From NCBI GenBank assembly GCA_964390465.1, contig CAYMIJ010000002.1:62001-126000 (forward strand): a DNA stretch of 64,000 bases. Direction: 5' to 3'. A model generated the notes under the pieces. That model had not been told where the DNA came from, did not search any database, and was given only the letters and a program-made list of their open reading frames with translations. Of the stretch, positions 15,065 through 23,047 are shown one piece after another. The position numbers and the translations under genes are program-made. The first letter of the stretch is position 1. Each line of letters begins with the position of its first letter. This stretch comes from JADZAI01 sp964390465 (GTDB lineage: Bacteria; Pseudomonadota; Alphaproteobacteria; Micropepsales; Micropepsaceae).

Positions 15065-16639
15065 CTAACGCTCGATCCGCAGGAAGCGCGAGGGATATTG
15101 CCGCAAGGGGTTGGGCACCATGCCCTTCACCCAGGGCTGCACCAGATCGCGGTGGGTGCCGTAGTAAAGCGGGATCATCCCCACCTCATTCATCGCCAGC
15201 AGATCGGCCTGCTGATACAGCGCCAGCCGTTTGGCCGGGTCCATCTCGATCCGCGCCGCATCGACCAGACGGTCATACGCGGCATTCGACCATTGGCCGT
15301 AGTTCGATTCAGAACCCGTGTGCAGAAGGTGATCGAAGAATTCGGGTTCGGGCGTGCCCTGCCATCCAGCTTCAGCAAGTTCAAAATCACCTTGCCGCAA
15401 CTTGTTGATGTGGTTCTTCAGCTCGTTCGCCTGAAGATCGGCTTTGATCCCCACCGCCCCCAGCATGGCCGCCATGGCAACGACGGCGCGCTTGTTGGCA
15501 TCGCCCGCCCGGTGATCGAAGCGCATGGTCAGCGGATGGTCGGGGCCATAGCCCGCCTCCGCCAGCAGGCGGCGGGCTTCATCCTGCCGTTCAGCCAGCG
15601 GCCGTGATGAAAAGTCCGTGCCCTCTGGCGGCTGCCAGCCCTCGGCAATGGTGGGCACGAAGTCATAGGCGGGCGTCTGGCCGGTCGCCAGAATCTTTGC
15701 CGTCAGCGTTTCGCGGTCGATGGCGAGCGAGATCGCCCGACGGACCCGCACGTCCTGAAAGCGCGCATCGCGCATGTTCAGGATCATATAGGCAAGGGTC
15801 GAGGCCGGATGCAGCTTCACCGCGTCAGGCAGATTCTGCTTCAGCCACTCATACTGCGCGATGGGAAAGCCCTGATTGAGATCGATCTCACCATTGCGGA
15901 ATTGTTTGAGCGCCGCGTTCTCGTCGGGCGTGGGATAATAGATGACCTCGTCCAGCGCGACGTTCTGCGCGTCCCGGTATTGCGGGTTCTTTTTCAGCTT
16001 CACGCTTTCCGATGGCGTCCAGCTTTCCAGCACGAAGGGGCCGTTGCTGACCATCGTGCCGGGCTTGGCCCAGCCATCACCGGCCTGACCATAGACATGC
16101 AGCGGCAGCGGCGCGAACAGCGGAAAGCCTGCTATGCGCAGGATGAAGATGGGGCTGGGCGATTCCAGCGTGATCTCGATGGTGCCGGCGTCGGGCGCGC
16201 GCACGCCAAGCTGATCGGGCGGCATTTTCCCTTCGGCGATGGCGCGGGCGTTCTTCACCGAAAACCCAAGGTCCACCAATGGCGCTTCGGTTTTCGGGTC
16301 AAAGGCACGGCGCATGCCCGCGATGATGTCGTCGGTGGTCAGGGCTGCACCGTCTGACCATTTGAGGTTCTCGCGCAGATGAAAGGTGTAGACGCGCCCA
16401 TCGGCTGAAACATCCCAGCGTTCGGCCATGCCGGGGGTCGGCTTGCCCGCTGCGTCATAGCCGACCAGCCCCTCGAACATGTCGTTCTCGATATTCATCT
16501 CAACGACGAGGCCGTATTTCTGCGGGTCGAGCGAATCCGGCTCTGCGCCATTGCCGCGCTTCAGCACCATCCCATCTGCAAAGGCGGGCGCTGCGATCAG
16601 GATCAATGCGCCCAGCGCACTCAACAGCTTCATCATCAT
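15065..16639 (-). CDS. Peptide/oligopeptide ABC transporter substrate-binding protein (SBP family 5), paralogue
   Basis: 524 residues if started at the first of three consecutive ATGs (16639); GAGGG lies too close to that codon, so the second or third ATG may be used. A signal peptide (KLLSALGALILIAAPAFA) follows. The same SBP family 5 blocks as the neighbour appear: EPDSLDPQKYG, WDVSADGRVYTFHLREN, WSDGAALTTDD, VSNGPFVLESW, RRAISLAIDRETL. It is first in the two-gene unit and divergent from ccmA with only about 58 nt between starts. Similarity to the downstream protein along its whole length suggests local duplication followed by divergence. Confidence 0.9.
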   Translation of the reverse strand: MMMKLLSALGALILIAAPAFADGMVLKRGNGAEPDSLDPQKYGLVVEMNIENDMFEGLVGYDAAGKPTPGMAERWDVSADGRVYTFHLRENLKWSDGAALTTDDIIAGMRRAFDPKTEAPLVDLGFSVKNARAIAEGKMPPDQLGVRAPDAGTIEITLESPSPIFILRIAGFPLFAPLPLHVYGQAGDGWAKPGTMVSNGPFVLESWTPSESVKLKKNPQYRDAQNVALDEVIYYPTPDENAALKQFRNGEIDLNQGFPIAQYEWLKQNLPDAVKLHPASTLAYMILNMRDARFQDVRVRRAISLAIDRETLTAKILATGQTPAYDFVPTIAEGWQPPEGTDFSSRPLAERQDEARRLLAEAGYGPDHPLTMRFDHRAGDANKRAVVAMAAMLGAVGIKADLQANELKNHINKLRQGDFELAEAGWQGTPEPEFFDHLLHTGSESNYGQWSNAAYDRLVDAARIEMDPAKRLALYQQADLLAMNEVGMIPLYYGTHRDLVQPWVKGMVPNPLRQYPSRFLRIER

Positions 16640-16697
16640 CCCTCGCGGCCTGTTGCAGGCTGAACAGCTTATTGATGTTTCGCCGGTGATGCTATCA

Positions 16698-17321
16698 ATG
16701 CGCATGGCTTTGCAGATGAAACTTGAAGCGGATGGCCTTGCCTGCCGCCGGGGCGAGCGGGTGTTGTTTCGCGACCTTCGTTTTGCCGTTTCTTCCGGCG
16801 CGATGATCGAAGTTACCGGCGCGAACGGGGCAGGCAAAAGCTCGCTGCTGCGGATGCTGGCCGGGCTGATGCAGGCCGAAGCCGGCACCATCACCTACAG
16901 CCTGAATGGCAAGGCGCTGACCAAAGACGACGAGCCTTCGCACAACCTCATCCATTATCTGGGACATTTCGATGGGCTGAAAACCCAGATGACCCCGCTT
17001 GAAAATCTTGGCTTCGCGGCGCGCTATTTCGGCGGGCAGACCAGCGCCGAGACGGCGCTCGCCCGTGTCGGACTTTCAGCCCAGGCCGAATTGCCGGTGG
17101 GCTATCTTTCTGCAGGCCAGCGCCGCCGTCTTTCCCTGGCCCGCTGTCTGGTGCTGGCGCGGCCGCTCTGGCTGCTCGATGAGCCCGCTTCGGCGCTGGA
17201 TGATGCCGGCAAGAAACTGGTGGGCGAAATCATCGCCGCTCATGTCGCCGGGGGCGGCATCGTGTTGGCCGCGACACATGAACGCCTCGTTCCTCACGCT
17301 GAGGAGCTGCGTATCGCATGA
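16698..17321 (+). CDS. ccmA: Heme ABC exporter ATPase CcmA
   Basis: CcmA powers the CcmABCD complex, which releases holo-CcmE during cytochrome c maturation. With ATG 16698 the protein has 207 residues, the family norm; ATG 16716 (201 residues) is equally possible and no Shine-Dalgarno decides. Motifs: Walker A GANGAGKSS, ABC signature LSAGQRRR, Walker B LWLLDEP, and the H-loop ATHE. It is followed by ccmB with a 4-nt ATGA overlap. Confidence 0.93.
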   Translation: MRMALQMKLEADGLACRRGERVLFRDLRFAVSSGAMIEVTGANGAGKSSLLRMLAGLMQAEAGTITYSLNGKALTKDDEPSHNLIHYLGHFDGLKTQMTPLENLGFAARYFGGQTSAETALARVGLSAQAELPVGYLSAGQRRRLSLARCLVLARPLWLLDEPASALDDAGKKLVGEIIAAHVAGGGIVLAATHERLVPHAEELRIA

Positions 17322-17983
17322 ACGCCTTTCTGGCCCTGCTGCGGCGCGACCTGACGCTGGCCTTCCGCACCGGGGGTGGGCCGTTTCTGGGCCTTGCCTT
17401 TTTCCTCACTGTCACGGCGCTGCTGCCGCTCGGCGTCGGGGCGCGGCTCAATCTGCTGGGCGAAGCAGCCGGCGGGTTCCTGTGGGTGGCGGCGGCTCTT
17501 TCAGCGCTGCTCTCGCTCGACCGACTGTTTCAGGCCGATGCCGAAGATGGCGCGCTCGATCAGCTGGCGCTCGGGCCGCTGCCGCTGGAAGCCGCCGTGC
17601 TGGCCAAATGTCTGGCGCACTGGCTGACCACCGGCCTGCCGCTGGCGCTGGCCGCGCCCCTGCTGGCGTTGATGCTCAACATGCCCGAAGGCGGCTATGG
17701 CGCGCTGGTCCTGTCGCTCATCATCGGCAGCCCGGTCTTTTCGCTGGCCGGGGCGATCGGCGCGGCGCTGACGGCGGGGCTGCGGCGCGGCGGCCTGTTG
17801 CTGTCGCTGCTGGTGCTGCCGCTCTTTGTCCCGGTGGTGATCTTCGGGGCCGGGGCGGTCAGCGCCGCCATCGCCCAGACCAGCGCGCAGTCTGCCTTCA
17901 TGCTGTTGGCTGCAACCAGCCTCATCGCATTGGTCACCGCGCCCCTTGCGGCTGCTGCTGCATTGCGACTTCATTTGAGCTAA
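17318..17983 (+). CDS. ccmB: Heme exporter protein CcmB
   Basis: 221-residue membrane component of the CcmABCD complex, with about six hydrophobic spans. The start, FLALLRRDLTLAFRTGGG, is the usual CcmB amphipathic entry, and LLSLLVLPLFVPVVIFGAGA is the conserved fifth/sixth-span region. It overlaps ccmA by 4 nt and is followed by ccmC after 13 nt. Confidence 0.93.
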   Translation: MNAFLALLRRDLTLAFRTGGGPFLGLAFFLTVTALLPLGVGARLNLLGEAAGGFLWVAAALSALLSLDRLFQADAEDGALDQLALGPLPLEAAVLAKCLAHWLTTGLPLALAAPLLALMLNMPEGGYGALVLSLIIGSPVFSLAGAIGAALTAGLRRGGLLLSLLVLPLFVPVVIFGAGAVSAAIAQTSAQSAFMLLAATSLIALVTAPLAAAAALRLHLS

Positions 17984-17996
17984 AGCACGGCCCGTC

Positions 17997-18728
17997 ATGC
18001 TGCGTTACGCCAATCCCAAACGCTTTTTCGATCTGAGTTCGCGTCTGCTGCCCTTTCTGTGGGCCGGTGCAGCGGGCCTGCTGGCATGGGGGCTTTATCA
18101 GGCGCTGTTCGTCGTGCCGCCCGACTATCAGCAGGGCGAAAGCGTGCGCATCATGTATGTGCATGTGCCCTCGGCCTGGATGGGCAGCTTCATCTACGGC
18201 TTCATGTTCATCGCCAGCGTGGTGGGGCTGGTGTGGAAACATCCGCTTGCTGATGCCGCCGCGAAGGAAGCCGCACCCATTGGCGCCGCCTTCACCGCCG
18301 TGTGCCTGGCCACCGGGTCGCTCTGGGGCAAGCCGATGTGGGGCACCTACTGGATCTGGGATGCCCGCCTCACCTCGATGCTGGTGCTGCTGTTTCTCTA
18401 TCTTGGCTATATCGGCCTGTGGGCGGCGGTCGAGGACCGCGTGAAGGCCGCGCGCGCCGCGGCCATTCTATGCGTGGTCGGTGTCATCAACATTCCGATC
18501 ATCCGGTTTTCAGTCGAATGGTGGGATACGCTGCATCAGGGCCCAAGCGTGGTGCGCTTTGAAAACGGCAGGTTCGCACCTTCCATTGACGGCTCCATGC
18601 TGTGGCCGCTGCTGGTCATGGGGCTGGGCTGTACGGTTCTTTTCTTCGCGCTGCTTTTTGTCCGTATGCGGACGGAAATCCGGCGGCGTCGCATCGCCAG
18701 CCTGATGGCAGCAGAGGCGGCACGCTGA
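17997..18728 (+). CDS. ccmC: Heme-handling protein CcmC
   Basis: 243 residues with six membrane spans. CcmC presents heme to CcmE through the tryptophan-rich WWD-type loop, here WGTYWIWDARLTS, flanked by the conserved histidines in YVHVPSAWM and in the EWWDTLHQG region. The stop overlaps the ccmD start as TGATG. Confidence 0.95.
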   Translation: MLRYANPKRFFDLSSRLLPFLWAGAAGLLAWGLYQALFVVPPDYQQGESVRIMYVHVPSAWMGSFIYGFMFIASVVGLVWKHPLADAAAKEAAPIGAAFTAVCLATGSLWGKPMWGTYWIWDARLTSMLVLLFLYLGYIGLWAAVEDRVKAARAAAILCVVGVINIPIIRFSVEWWDTLHQGPSVVRFENGRFAPSIDGSMLWPLLVMGLGCTVLFFALLFVRMRTEIRRRRIASLMAAEAAR

Positions 18729-18883
18729 TGTGGGAACATCTTTCCTTCGCGCCCTATGGCTGGTTCGTGTGGCCAAGCCTTGGGCTTTTTATCGGCACCA
18801 TTGCCGTTCTGGTGGCAGTGTCTCTCAGCGCCTCCGCCCGCGTGAAGCGCCAGCTGGAACGGCTGGAGCGCAAGGATCCATGA
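18728..18883 (+). CDS. ccmD: Heme exporter protein CcmD
   Basis: 51 residues, typical of CcmD: a short exposed N-terminus with the conserved YGWFVWPS, one membrane span (about residues 15-35), and a basic tail (KRQLERLERKDP) facing the cytoplasm. CcmD stabilises CcmABC and helps free heme-loaded CcmE. It overlaps ccmC by one base and ccmG by four (ATGA), so the cluster is translationally coupled. Confidence 0.9.
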   Translation: MWEHLSFAPYGWFVWPSLGLFIGTIAVLVAVSLSASARVKRQLERLERKDP

Positions 18884-19413
18884 AGCGCCTGCTCATCATC
18901 CTGCCGCTTGCGGTGATGGCGGCGCTGGTCGGGCTGTTCCTGATGCGGCTGGAACAGGGCGGCAATCCAGCGCTTGTGCCTTCCGCACTGATTGGCAAGC
19001 CAGCCCCAGCGCGCGACCTGCCTGCTCTGGCCGGGATGAAGGGCATCAGCGCCGCCGATCTCGCGGATGGCCGTGTGAAGCTGGTCAATTTCTGGGCCAG
19101 CTGGTGCACGCCCTGCCGGGTTGAGCACGCGCTGCTTTCAACCCTGAAAAATCAGGTGCCGGTCTATGGCATTGTCTACAAGGACAAGACCGAGGCGGCG
19201 CTGGGATTTCTGGACGAGCTGGGCAATCCGTTTGAGCGCATCGGCATGGATGCAAAGGGTGATGACGCCATCGAGTGGGGCGTTTATGGCGTCCCGGAAA
19301 CCTATGTCGTGGATGGCAAGGGCATCATCGTGTGGAAACATGTCGGCCCGCTGGATGTGGATGCCATTCAGAACGACATCCTGCCCGCCATCGCCAAAGC
19401 GCGCAGGTCTTAA
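18880..19413 (+). CDS. ccmG: Cytochrome c maturation thioredoxin CcmG/DsbE
   Basis: 177 residues: N-terminal membrane anchor (KRLLIILPLAVMAALVGLF), then a periplasmic thioredoxin fold with active site WASWCTPC near residue 75 and the cis-proline loop GVPET. It keeps apocytochrome CXXCH cysteines reduced for heme ligation. It is last in the ccmABCDG operon. The other maturation genes (ccmE, ccmF, ccmH) are not in this window. The c-type cytochrome at 33943 is a likely client. Confidence 0.93.
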   Translation: MKRLLIILPLAVMAALVGLFLMRLEQGGNPALVPSALIGKPAPARDLPALAGMKGISAADLADGRVKLVNFWASWCTPCRVEHALLSTLKNQVPVYGIVYKDKTEAALGFLDELGNPFERIGMDAKGDDAIEWGVYGVPETYVVDGKGIIVWKHVGPLDVDAIQNDILPAIAKARRS

Positions 19414-19449
19414 CGCGGCATTCACCATGAAAAGGTCAGCGTTCCGGCT

Positions 19450-19641
19450 ATGACGATGCCCGTTTCGCCATCACCTGCCTTTGCCTACACCGCCATGCTC
19501 AACCGGCTGATGGGCCGCGCCGAACCCGCTGTGCCATCGCCTGCCCCGGCAGAGGCGGCAGCTCCGCCCGCAGAGCCAGGCGTGACGCGCGACTGGCCCC
19601 GCTTCAAGCGGCCGGGCAGCGCCCTCGACATCAAGGTCTGA
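19450..19641 (+). CDS. Small Ala/Pro-rich hypothetical protein
   Basis: 63 residues, rich in A and P in the middle (PAEAAAPPAEPG) with a more ordered start (FAYTAMLNRLMGR) and basic end (WPRFKRPGSALDIKV). It follows ccmG by 36 nt on the same strand and stops just before a terminator hairpin. No known family. Position and regular codon use make it plausible, but it may be non-coding. Confidence 0.4.
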   Translation: MTMPVSPSPAFAYTAMLNRLMGRAEPAVPSPAPAEAAAPPAEPGVTRDWPRFKRPGSALDIKV

Positions 19642-19644
19642 TGA

Positions 19645-19668
19645 AAAAGGGCAGCCTCGCGGCTGCCC
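19645..19668 (-). terminator. Intrinsic terminator for the minus-strand small gene
   Basis: Perfect 8-bp stem GGGCAGCC (19649-19656) / GGCTGCCC (19661-19668) with TCGC loop. Read on the minus strand it is followed by TTTTTC (19648 down to 19643). It lies 22 nt past the stop of 19690-19914. On the plus strand the same hairpin follows the small gene 19450-19641, without a T-run. Confidence 0.8.
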
Positions 19669-19689
19669 CCTTCACAGCCTGAACCGACT

Positions 19690-19914
19690 TCAGGCGGCCT
19701 GCGGGAAGTTCAGATATTTGCTGAGCACCTGATCGGCGCGCTCCTGCGGCATGAGCGTATAGAGACGGCACATCGCCGCCATGATCTCGTGCTTGCACAT
19801 ATGCATTGCGCTGATCTGTTCCGGCGTCAGACCCGCGATGTCGTGCGGGTCCATGCACATGATGGTCGCGCCGCCGGCGGCCAGACTTTCCGTGAAACGC
19901 TGCTTCTTTGCCAT
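19690..19914 (-). CDS. Small hypothetical protein, Met/Cys-rich
   Basis: 74 residues from ATG 19914, which has a textbook AGGAGG upstream and a terminator behind the stop, so it is a self-contained transcription unit. The soluble sequence carries MCMDPHDIAGLTPEQISAMHMCKHE and AAMCRLY, an unusual density of Met, Cys and His that could bind a metal, though no known motif is matched. Family unknown. Confidence 0.65.
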   Translation of the reverse strand: MAKKQRFTESLAAGGATIMCMDPHDIAGLTPEQISAMHMCKHEIMAAMCRLYTLMPQERADQVLSKYLNFPQAA

Positions 19915-20019
19915 GACGTCCTCCTGGGTTAAGTGGTGATGCGAATGCAACCAAAGGTATATTTGCGCCGCATTCACAACTCATGATAGACACACCCTTA
20001 GATTGTTTTCAAGGCTATC

Positions 20020-20463
20020 ATGCAACCTGGAATATATGTCTTCCGATTTTCGGGGTTTCCCATGGCCGCTGGCTTGCCCTGCCGACTGGTCGGGCTGGGC
20101 CACATGACGTTGAGCGCTGACGGGGCTGTGACGGGTGAGCAGCGGTCGTCCGTTACGCCACTCAAGGGCTCGAATGCGCGACATACACATGCGGCGTTCG
20201 CCATAACCGGGCGCCGCGAGAGTCAGGATGGTGCCTTCGCGCGGCTGTGTCTGCGTTTTGAGTGTCTGGCGGCTGACTGCGAAGGGCAGGTGTTGCCAAT
20301 TCGGCAGACACTGGACGGCACCTTCGACGTGCTTGATCTGAATGGCGGCACGCGCTTCTGGTTCATCTCAAGCGGGGCGTTGAATGTGACGACGGATCCG
20401 CGCTGGGCCGATGAAGTCGTTTCCGGGGAAGCAGAATGGCAGGGCCTTCGCCCTGACTATTGA
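20020..20463 (+). CDS. Hypothetical protein
   Basis: 147 residues, no signal peptide or span. The composition looks like a beta-rich single domain: repeated short strands such as GHMTLSADGAVTG, TFDVLDLNGGTRFWFIS and GALNVTTDPRW. I do not recognise the family. The 3' end overlaps the convergent cyclase gene by 7 nt. Start ATG 20020 is weakly supported; ATG 20062 is an alternative. Confidence 0.5.
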   Translation: MQPGIYVFRFSGFPMAAGLPCRLVGLGHMTLSADGAVTGEQRSSVTPLKGSNARHTHAAFAITGRRESQDGAFARLCLRFECLAADCEGQVLPIRQTLDGTFDVLDLNGGTRFWFISSGALNVTTDPRWADEVVSGEAEWQGLRPDY

Positions 20464-22262
20464 AAGAGCGATCCGCCCAGAACGGCGCATCGGGCCAGAG
20501 TGCCTTCAGCGCCCATGGCCCGGGCCAGTGTCTCGGCGGCGATCTGGGCGGCCTTGGCTTTCTCATGGTTGGCTGTCTGCTGATACACACGCGCAGCGAC
20601 CAGAAAGGTCTCGGCCCGATAGAACATCTCTTCCGAATTGATGCGCATTGCTTCATCAATGCGCGCCAACGCCTTGTCAGGATCGTCTTGCCCAGCTTCG
20701 ACCTCTGCCAGCCATGTCAGATACATGGACAGGCCCGAGCGCGCATTCGCGGCAAGGATCGTCGCCAGATGGGCGCGCATCAGGCTCAACCCTTTCTCGC
20801 CCTGACCAATCCCGTGCAATGCATAGCCGTGAATGACGCCGGCGATAGGATGCATCTGGGTATAGGCATGCGTCTGTGCGAGGCTTTCAGCCTTTGCCGC
20901 CCATGTGGCGGCCTCCCCCCATTGTTGGTTCAGGGCCATGTGCATGGCCGTCATGGCCATCGCGAAAGCCGCGTTATACGTGCCGGGATGTTCTGTTATA
21001 TGGGTGAGCAGGCGTTCTGTACTGCTCGAAACAGCGCTCTCATCACCCAGCAGCCAATGCAGAACACCAGCATTGCCATAGGTCTGGGCTGCTGCGCCCG
21101 GGCGATTGATGAAGCCTTGTGCTGAGAAAAACGGTCTTCCTTTTGCGAAGGCATCCGCCGCACCCATAAGTCGGCCGCTGCGATATTCCGTCGTCATCAC
21201 CATCATATGCGCCATGCCGAGCAGGGCCGGGTCGCCAAGATCTTCAGCCCGAACCAGGCCGCGAAAGGCAAGACCTGCGGCGCGCGCATAAGCGCCACTG
21301 CTGGATGCGGCCATCCACCCCTGCGCCGTCTGATCAAACCGTTCCCGCACGCTGACCAGAGGCGCACTCGTGCGCGCCAGCCGGGCCCGCACGGCTTCGG
21401 TCTCGACGGCCGCATAGCCATGGGTGATCTGCAGAACCTCAACCAGTGCCGCGCACGCATCGGATTCCAGCGTCAGGCGCCGTATGGAATTTTCCATCAA
21501 CATGGCAGCGGCAAGCGACTTGTGCAGAAGGATGCTGGCCTCGTCGTAGTTTCTGCAAGCAAGAGCCGCCCGCCCGCCCTCCAATGCCGAGCTGGCTTCA
21601 TGCTCATAGGTGTTGACGCTGGGGAGCTGCGCCCTTCTGGTTTGCCTGACTTTGTACTCGGCCTTCCAGACCGGCTCATCCGGGCTGAATCCTCTCAGGC
21701 TCCGGTTGCTGACAGAAGTGAAGACAAACGCATCTTGTGCCAGCAGGCGCGTGGCCTCTGACACGCACACCGTTCCCGGATCGGCGGTCTGTTCAAGCCG
21801 TGCCGCCAGATGTGCGGTCGAGCCGGCGGCCATCATCTCAACAGCAGAGGCACCGGCGCTGATCTGGCCGATGGCCACCGGGCCGGATGCAATGCCGCAG
21901 CGGGGCTGCAACCCGCTGCGTGCCGGCCCCCCATCTTCCGCGCACAGCGCCAGCGCTGCATGAATGGCGCGGGCCGCGTCTCCTTCCCCCGGCTGCGGAT
22001 AGCCGAAATACGCGAGCAGTCCGTCGCCCATGAAACGGATCACCGTGCCCTGATGGGCCGTGATGATCGTGGCGCAGGCGGTCAGGAAATTCAGCTGGTC
22101 GCGGAATGCATCTTCGGGGTCGCGCGTTGTCAGCATCGCGGTCGAGTCTGCGGCATCGCAAAAAAGAATGGTTAGAATGCGTCGTTCAGGAACGCCGATA
22201 GACGCATCATGTGCCACGGCCATACGTGTCGGGCGATCACCGTCCCCTGAGTGTTCCTGCAT
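20457..22262 (-). CDS. Class III nucleotide cyclase-like protein with long helical-repeat tail
   Basis: 601 residues. The N-terminal class III adenylyl/guanylyl cyclase homology domain (about 25-185) shows both metal aspartates, in ILFCDAADST (Asp36) and RFMGDGLLAYFGYP (Asp80), and the late LAARLEQ with Arg155. Three usual positions differ: Arg76 where a base-recognising lysine is common, Ser148 where aspartate is common, and His151 in place of the ribose-binding asparagine. Residues about 215-600 are helical TPR-like repeats. Family relatives with FGYP usually carry an AAA ATPase between these parts; here it is absent. Last gene of a tight operon, 50 nt after a Crp/Fnr gene, so it is either the source or the sensor of that regulator's signal. 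Confidence 0.75.
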   Translation of the reverse strand: MQEHSGDGDRPTRMAVAHDASIGVPERRILTILFCDAADSTAMLTTRDPEDAFRDQLNFLTACATIITAHQGTVIRFMGDGLLAYFGYPQPGEGDAARAIHAALALCAEDGGPARSGLQPRCGIASGPVAIGQISAGASAVEMMAAGSTAHLAARLEQTADPGTVCVSEATRLLAQDAFVFTSVSNRSLRGFSPDEPVWKAEYKVRQTRRAQLPSVNTYEHEASSALEGGRAALACRNYDEASILLHKSLAAAMLMENSIRRLTLESDACAALVEVLQITHGYAAVETEAVRARLARTSAPLVSVRERFDQTAQGWMAASSSGAYARAAGLAFRGLVRAEDLGDPALLGMAHMMVMTTEYRSGRLMGAADAFAKGRPFFSAQGFINRPGAAAQTYGNAGVLHWLLGDESAVSSSTERLLTHITEHPGTYNAAFAMAMTAMHMALNQQWGEAATWAAKAESLAQTHAYTQMHPIAGVIHGYALHGIGQGEKGLSLMRAHLATILAANARSGLSMYLTWLAEVEAGQDDPDKALARIDEAMRINSEEMFYRAETFLVAARVYQQTANHEKAKAAQIAAETLARAMGAEGTLARCAVLGGSLFQ

Positions 22263-22312
22263 GCAGCGAAAAGTCCGTCATCAAGGGCACGGTTGTGCCC
22301 AGCGCAGAAAGA

Positions 22313-23017
22313 TCACACACCTTCTACTGCGCGCAAGTCACTGACAGCCTGCTCCAGCGCCTCAAGTTTCAGAAACTCGATCATCTGACGATGGCTGCGA
22401 ATGATCCCCTCCCGCTCAAGACCTTTCATGTCACGGCTGACACCCTCGCGGTGCGAGCCGATCCGGGCCGCGAGCTGCGCGTGGGTTGGTGCGGGCTTGA
22501 CGAAAGGCGCGCCCGCCGTGTGGGCAAGACGCAGCAACTCACAATAAAGCCGCTCGCGCGCTGTCAGGGCCGACAGCTCAAAATACTTGCCGGTCATCCG
22601 TCGCACTTCGGTCGTCAGTCGCCGGGTAAACCACATGGCGTTTTCAGCATTCTGGGTGACCAGTTTCAGAAAGACGTGGCGGTCAAGGCTGATGTAACGC
22701 ACCTTCGTGCGGCAAAGCGCACTGGCTGACCGGGCACGGCCATCGACAGCTGCCAGATCACCGAACACCGAGCCCGGCTGCAATGTGCGCACATGGATTT
22801 CGCGGCCATCCGGGGCATGCAGCACGATATCAATCGTGCCCTCCACCAGCAGCAATACGTCATTGGCAATCATCCCCGCGGAAAACAGGGTGCGGCCGGG
22901 CAGGGCGCTATGGGTCTGGCCCTGCTGGCGGAACAGGGCGTCGAGTGCAGGGGGCGGCATCTGTGGGTTGATACCAGCCCCTGATTCCGGAAACGTGACT
23001 CTGACTGATTTGGCCAT
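22313..23017 (-). CDS. Crp/Fnr family transcriptional regulator
   Basis: 234 residues. The N-terminal cyclic-nucleotide-binding fold has the phosphate-cassette region GSVFGDLAAVDGRARSA, with Arg kept and Asp in the place of the usual Glu. A dimerisation helix (about 115-145) follows, then a C-terminal Crp-type winged helix with ARIGSHREGVSRDMKGL as recognition helix. It lacks the N-terminal cysteine cluster of Fnr, so a nucleotide or other small ligand is likelier than oxygen. It sits between a hydrolase gene (30 nt upstream) and the cyclase gene, pointing to local control of the carrier-protein operon. Confidence 0.88.
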   Translation of the reverse strand: MAKSVRVTFPESGAGINPQMPPPALDALFRQQGQTHSALPGRTLFSAGMIANDVLLLVEGTIDIVLHAPDGREIHVRTLQPGSVFGDLAAVDGRARSASALCRTKVRYISLDRHVFLKLVTQNAENAMWFTRRLTTEVRRMTGKYFELSALTARERLYCELLRLAHTAGAPFVKPAPTHAQLAARIGSHREGVSRDMKGLEREGIIRSHRQMIEFLKLEALEQAVSDLRAVEGV

Positions 23018-23047
23018 CGCGCAAGCTGGCTCTGCCGCGCGTGATTT

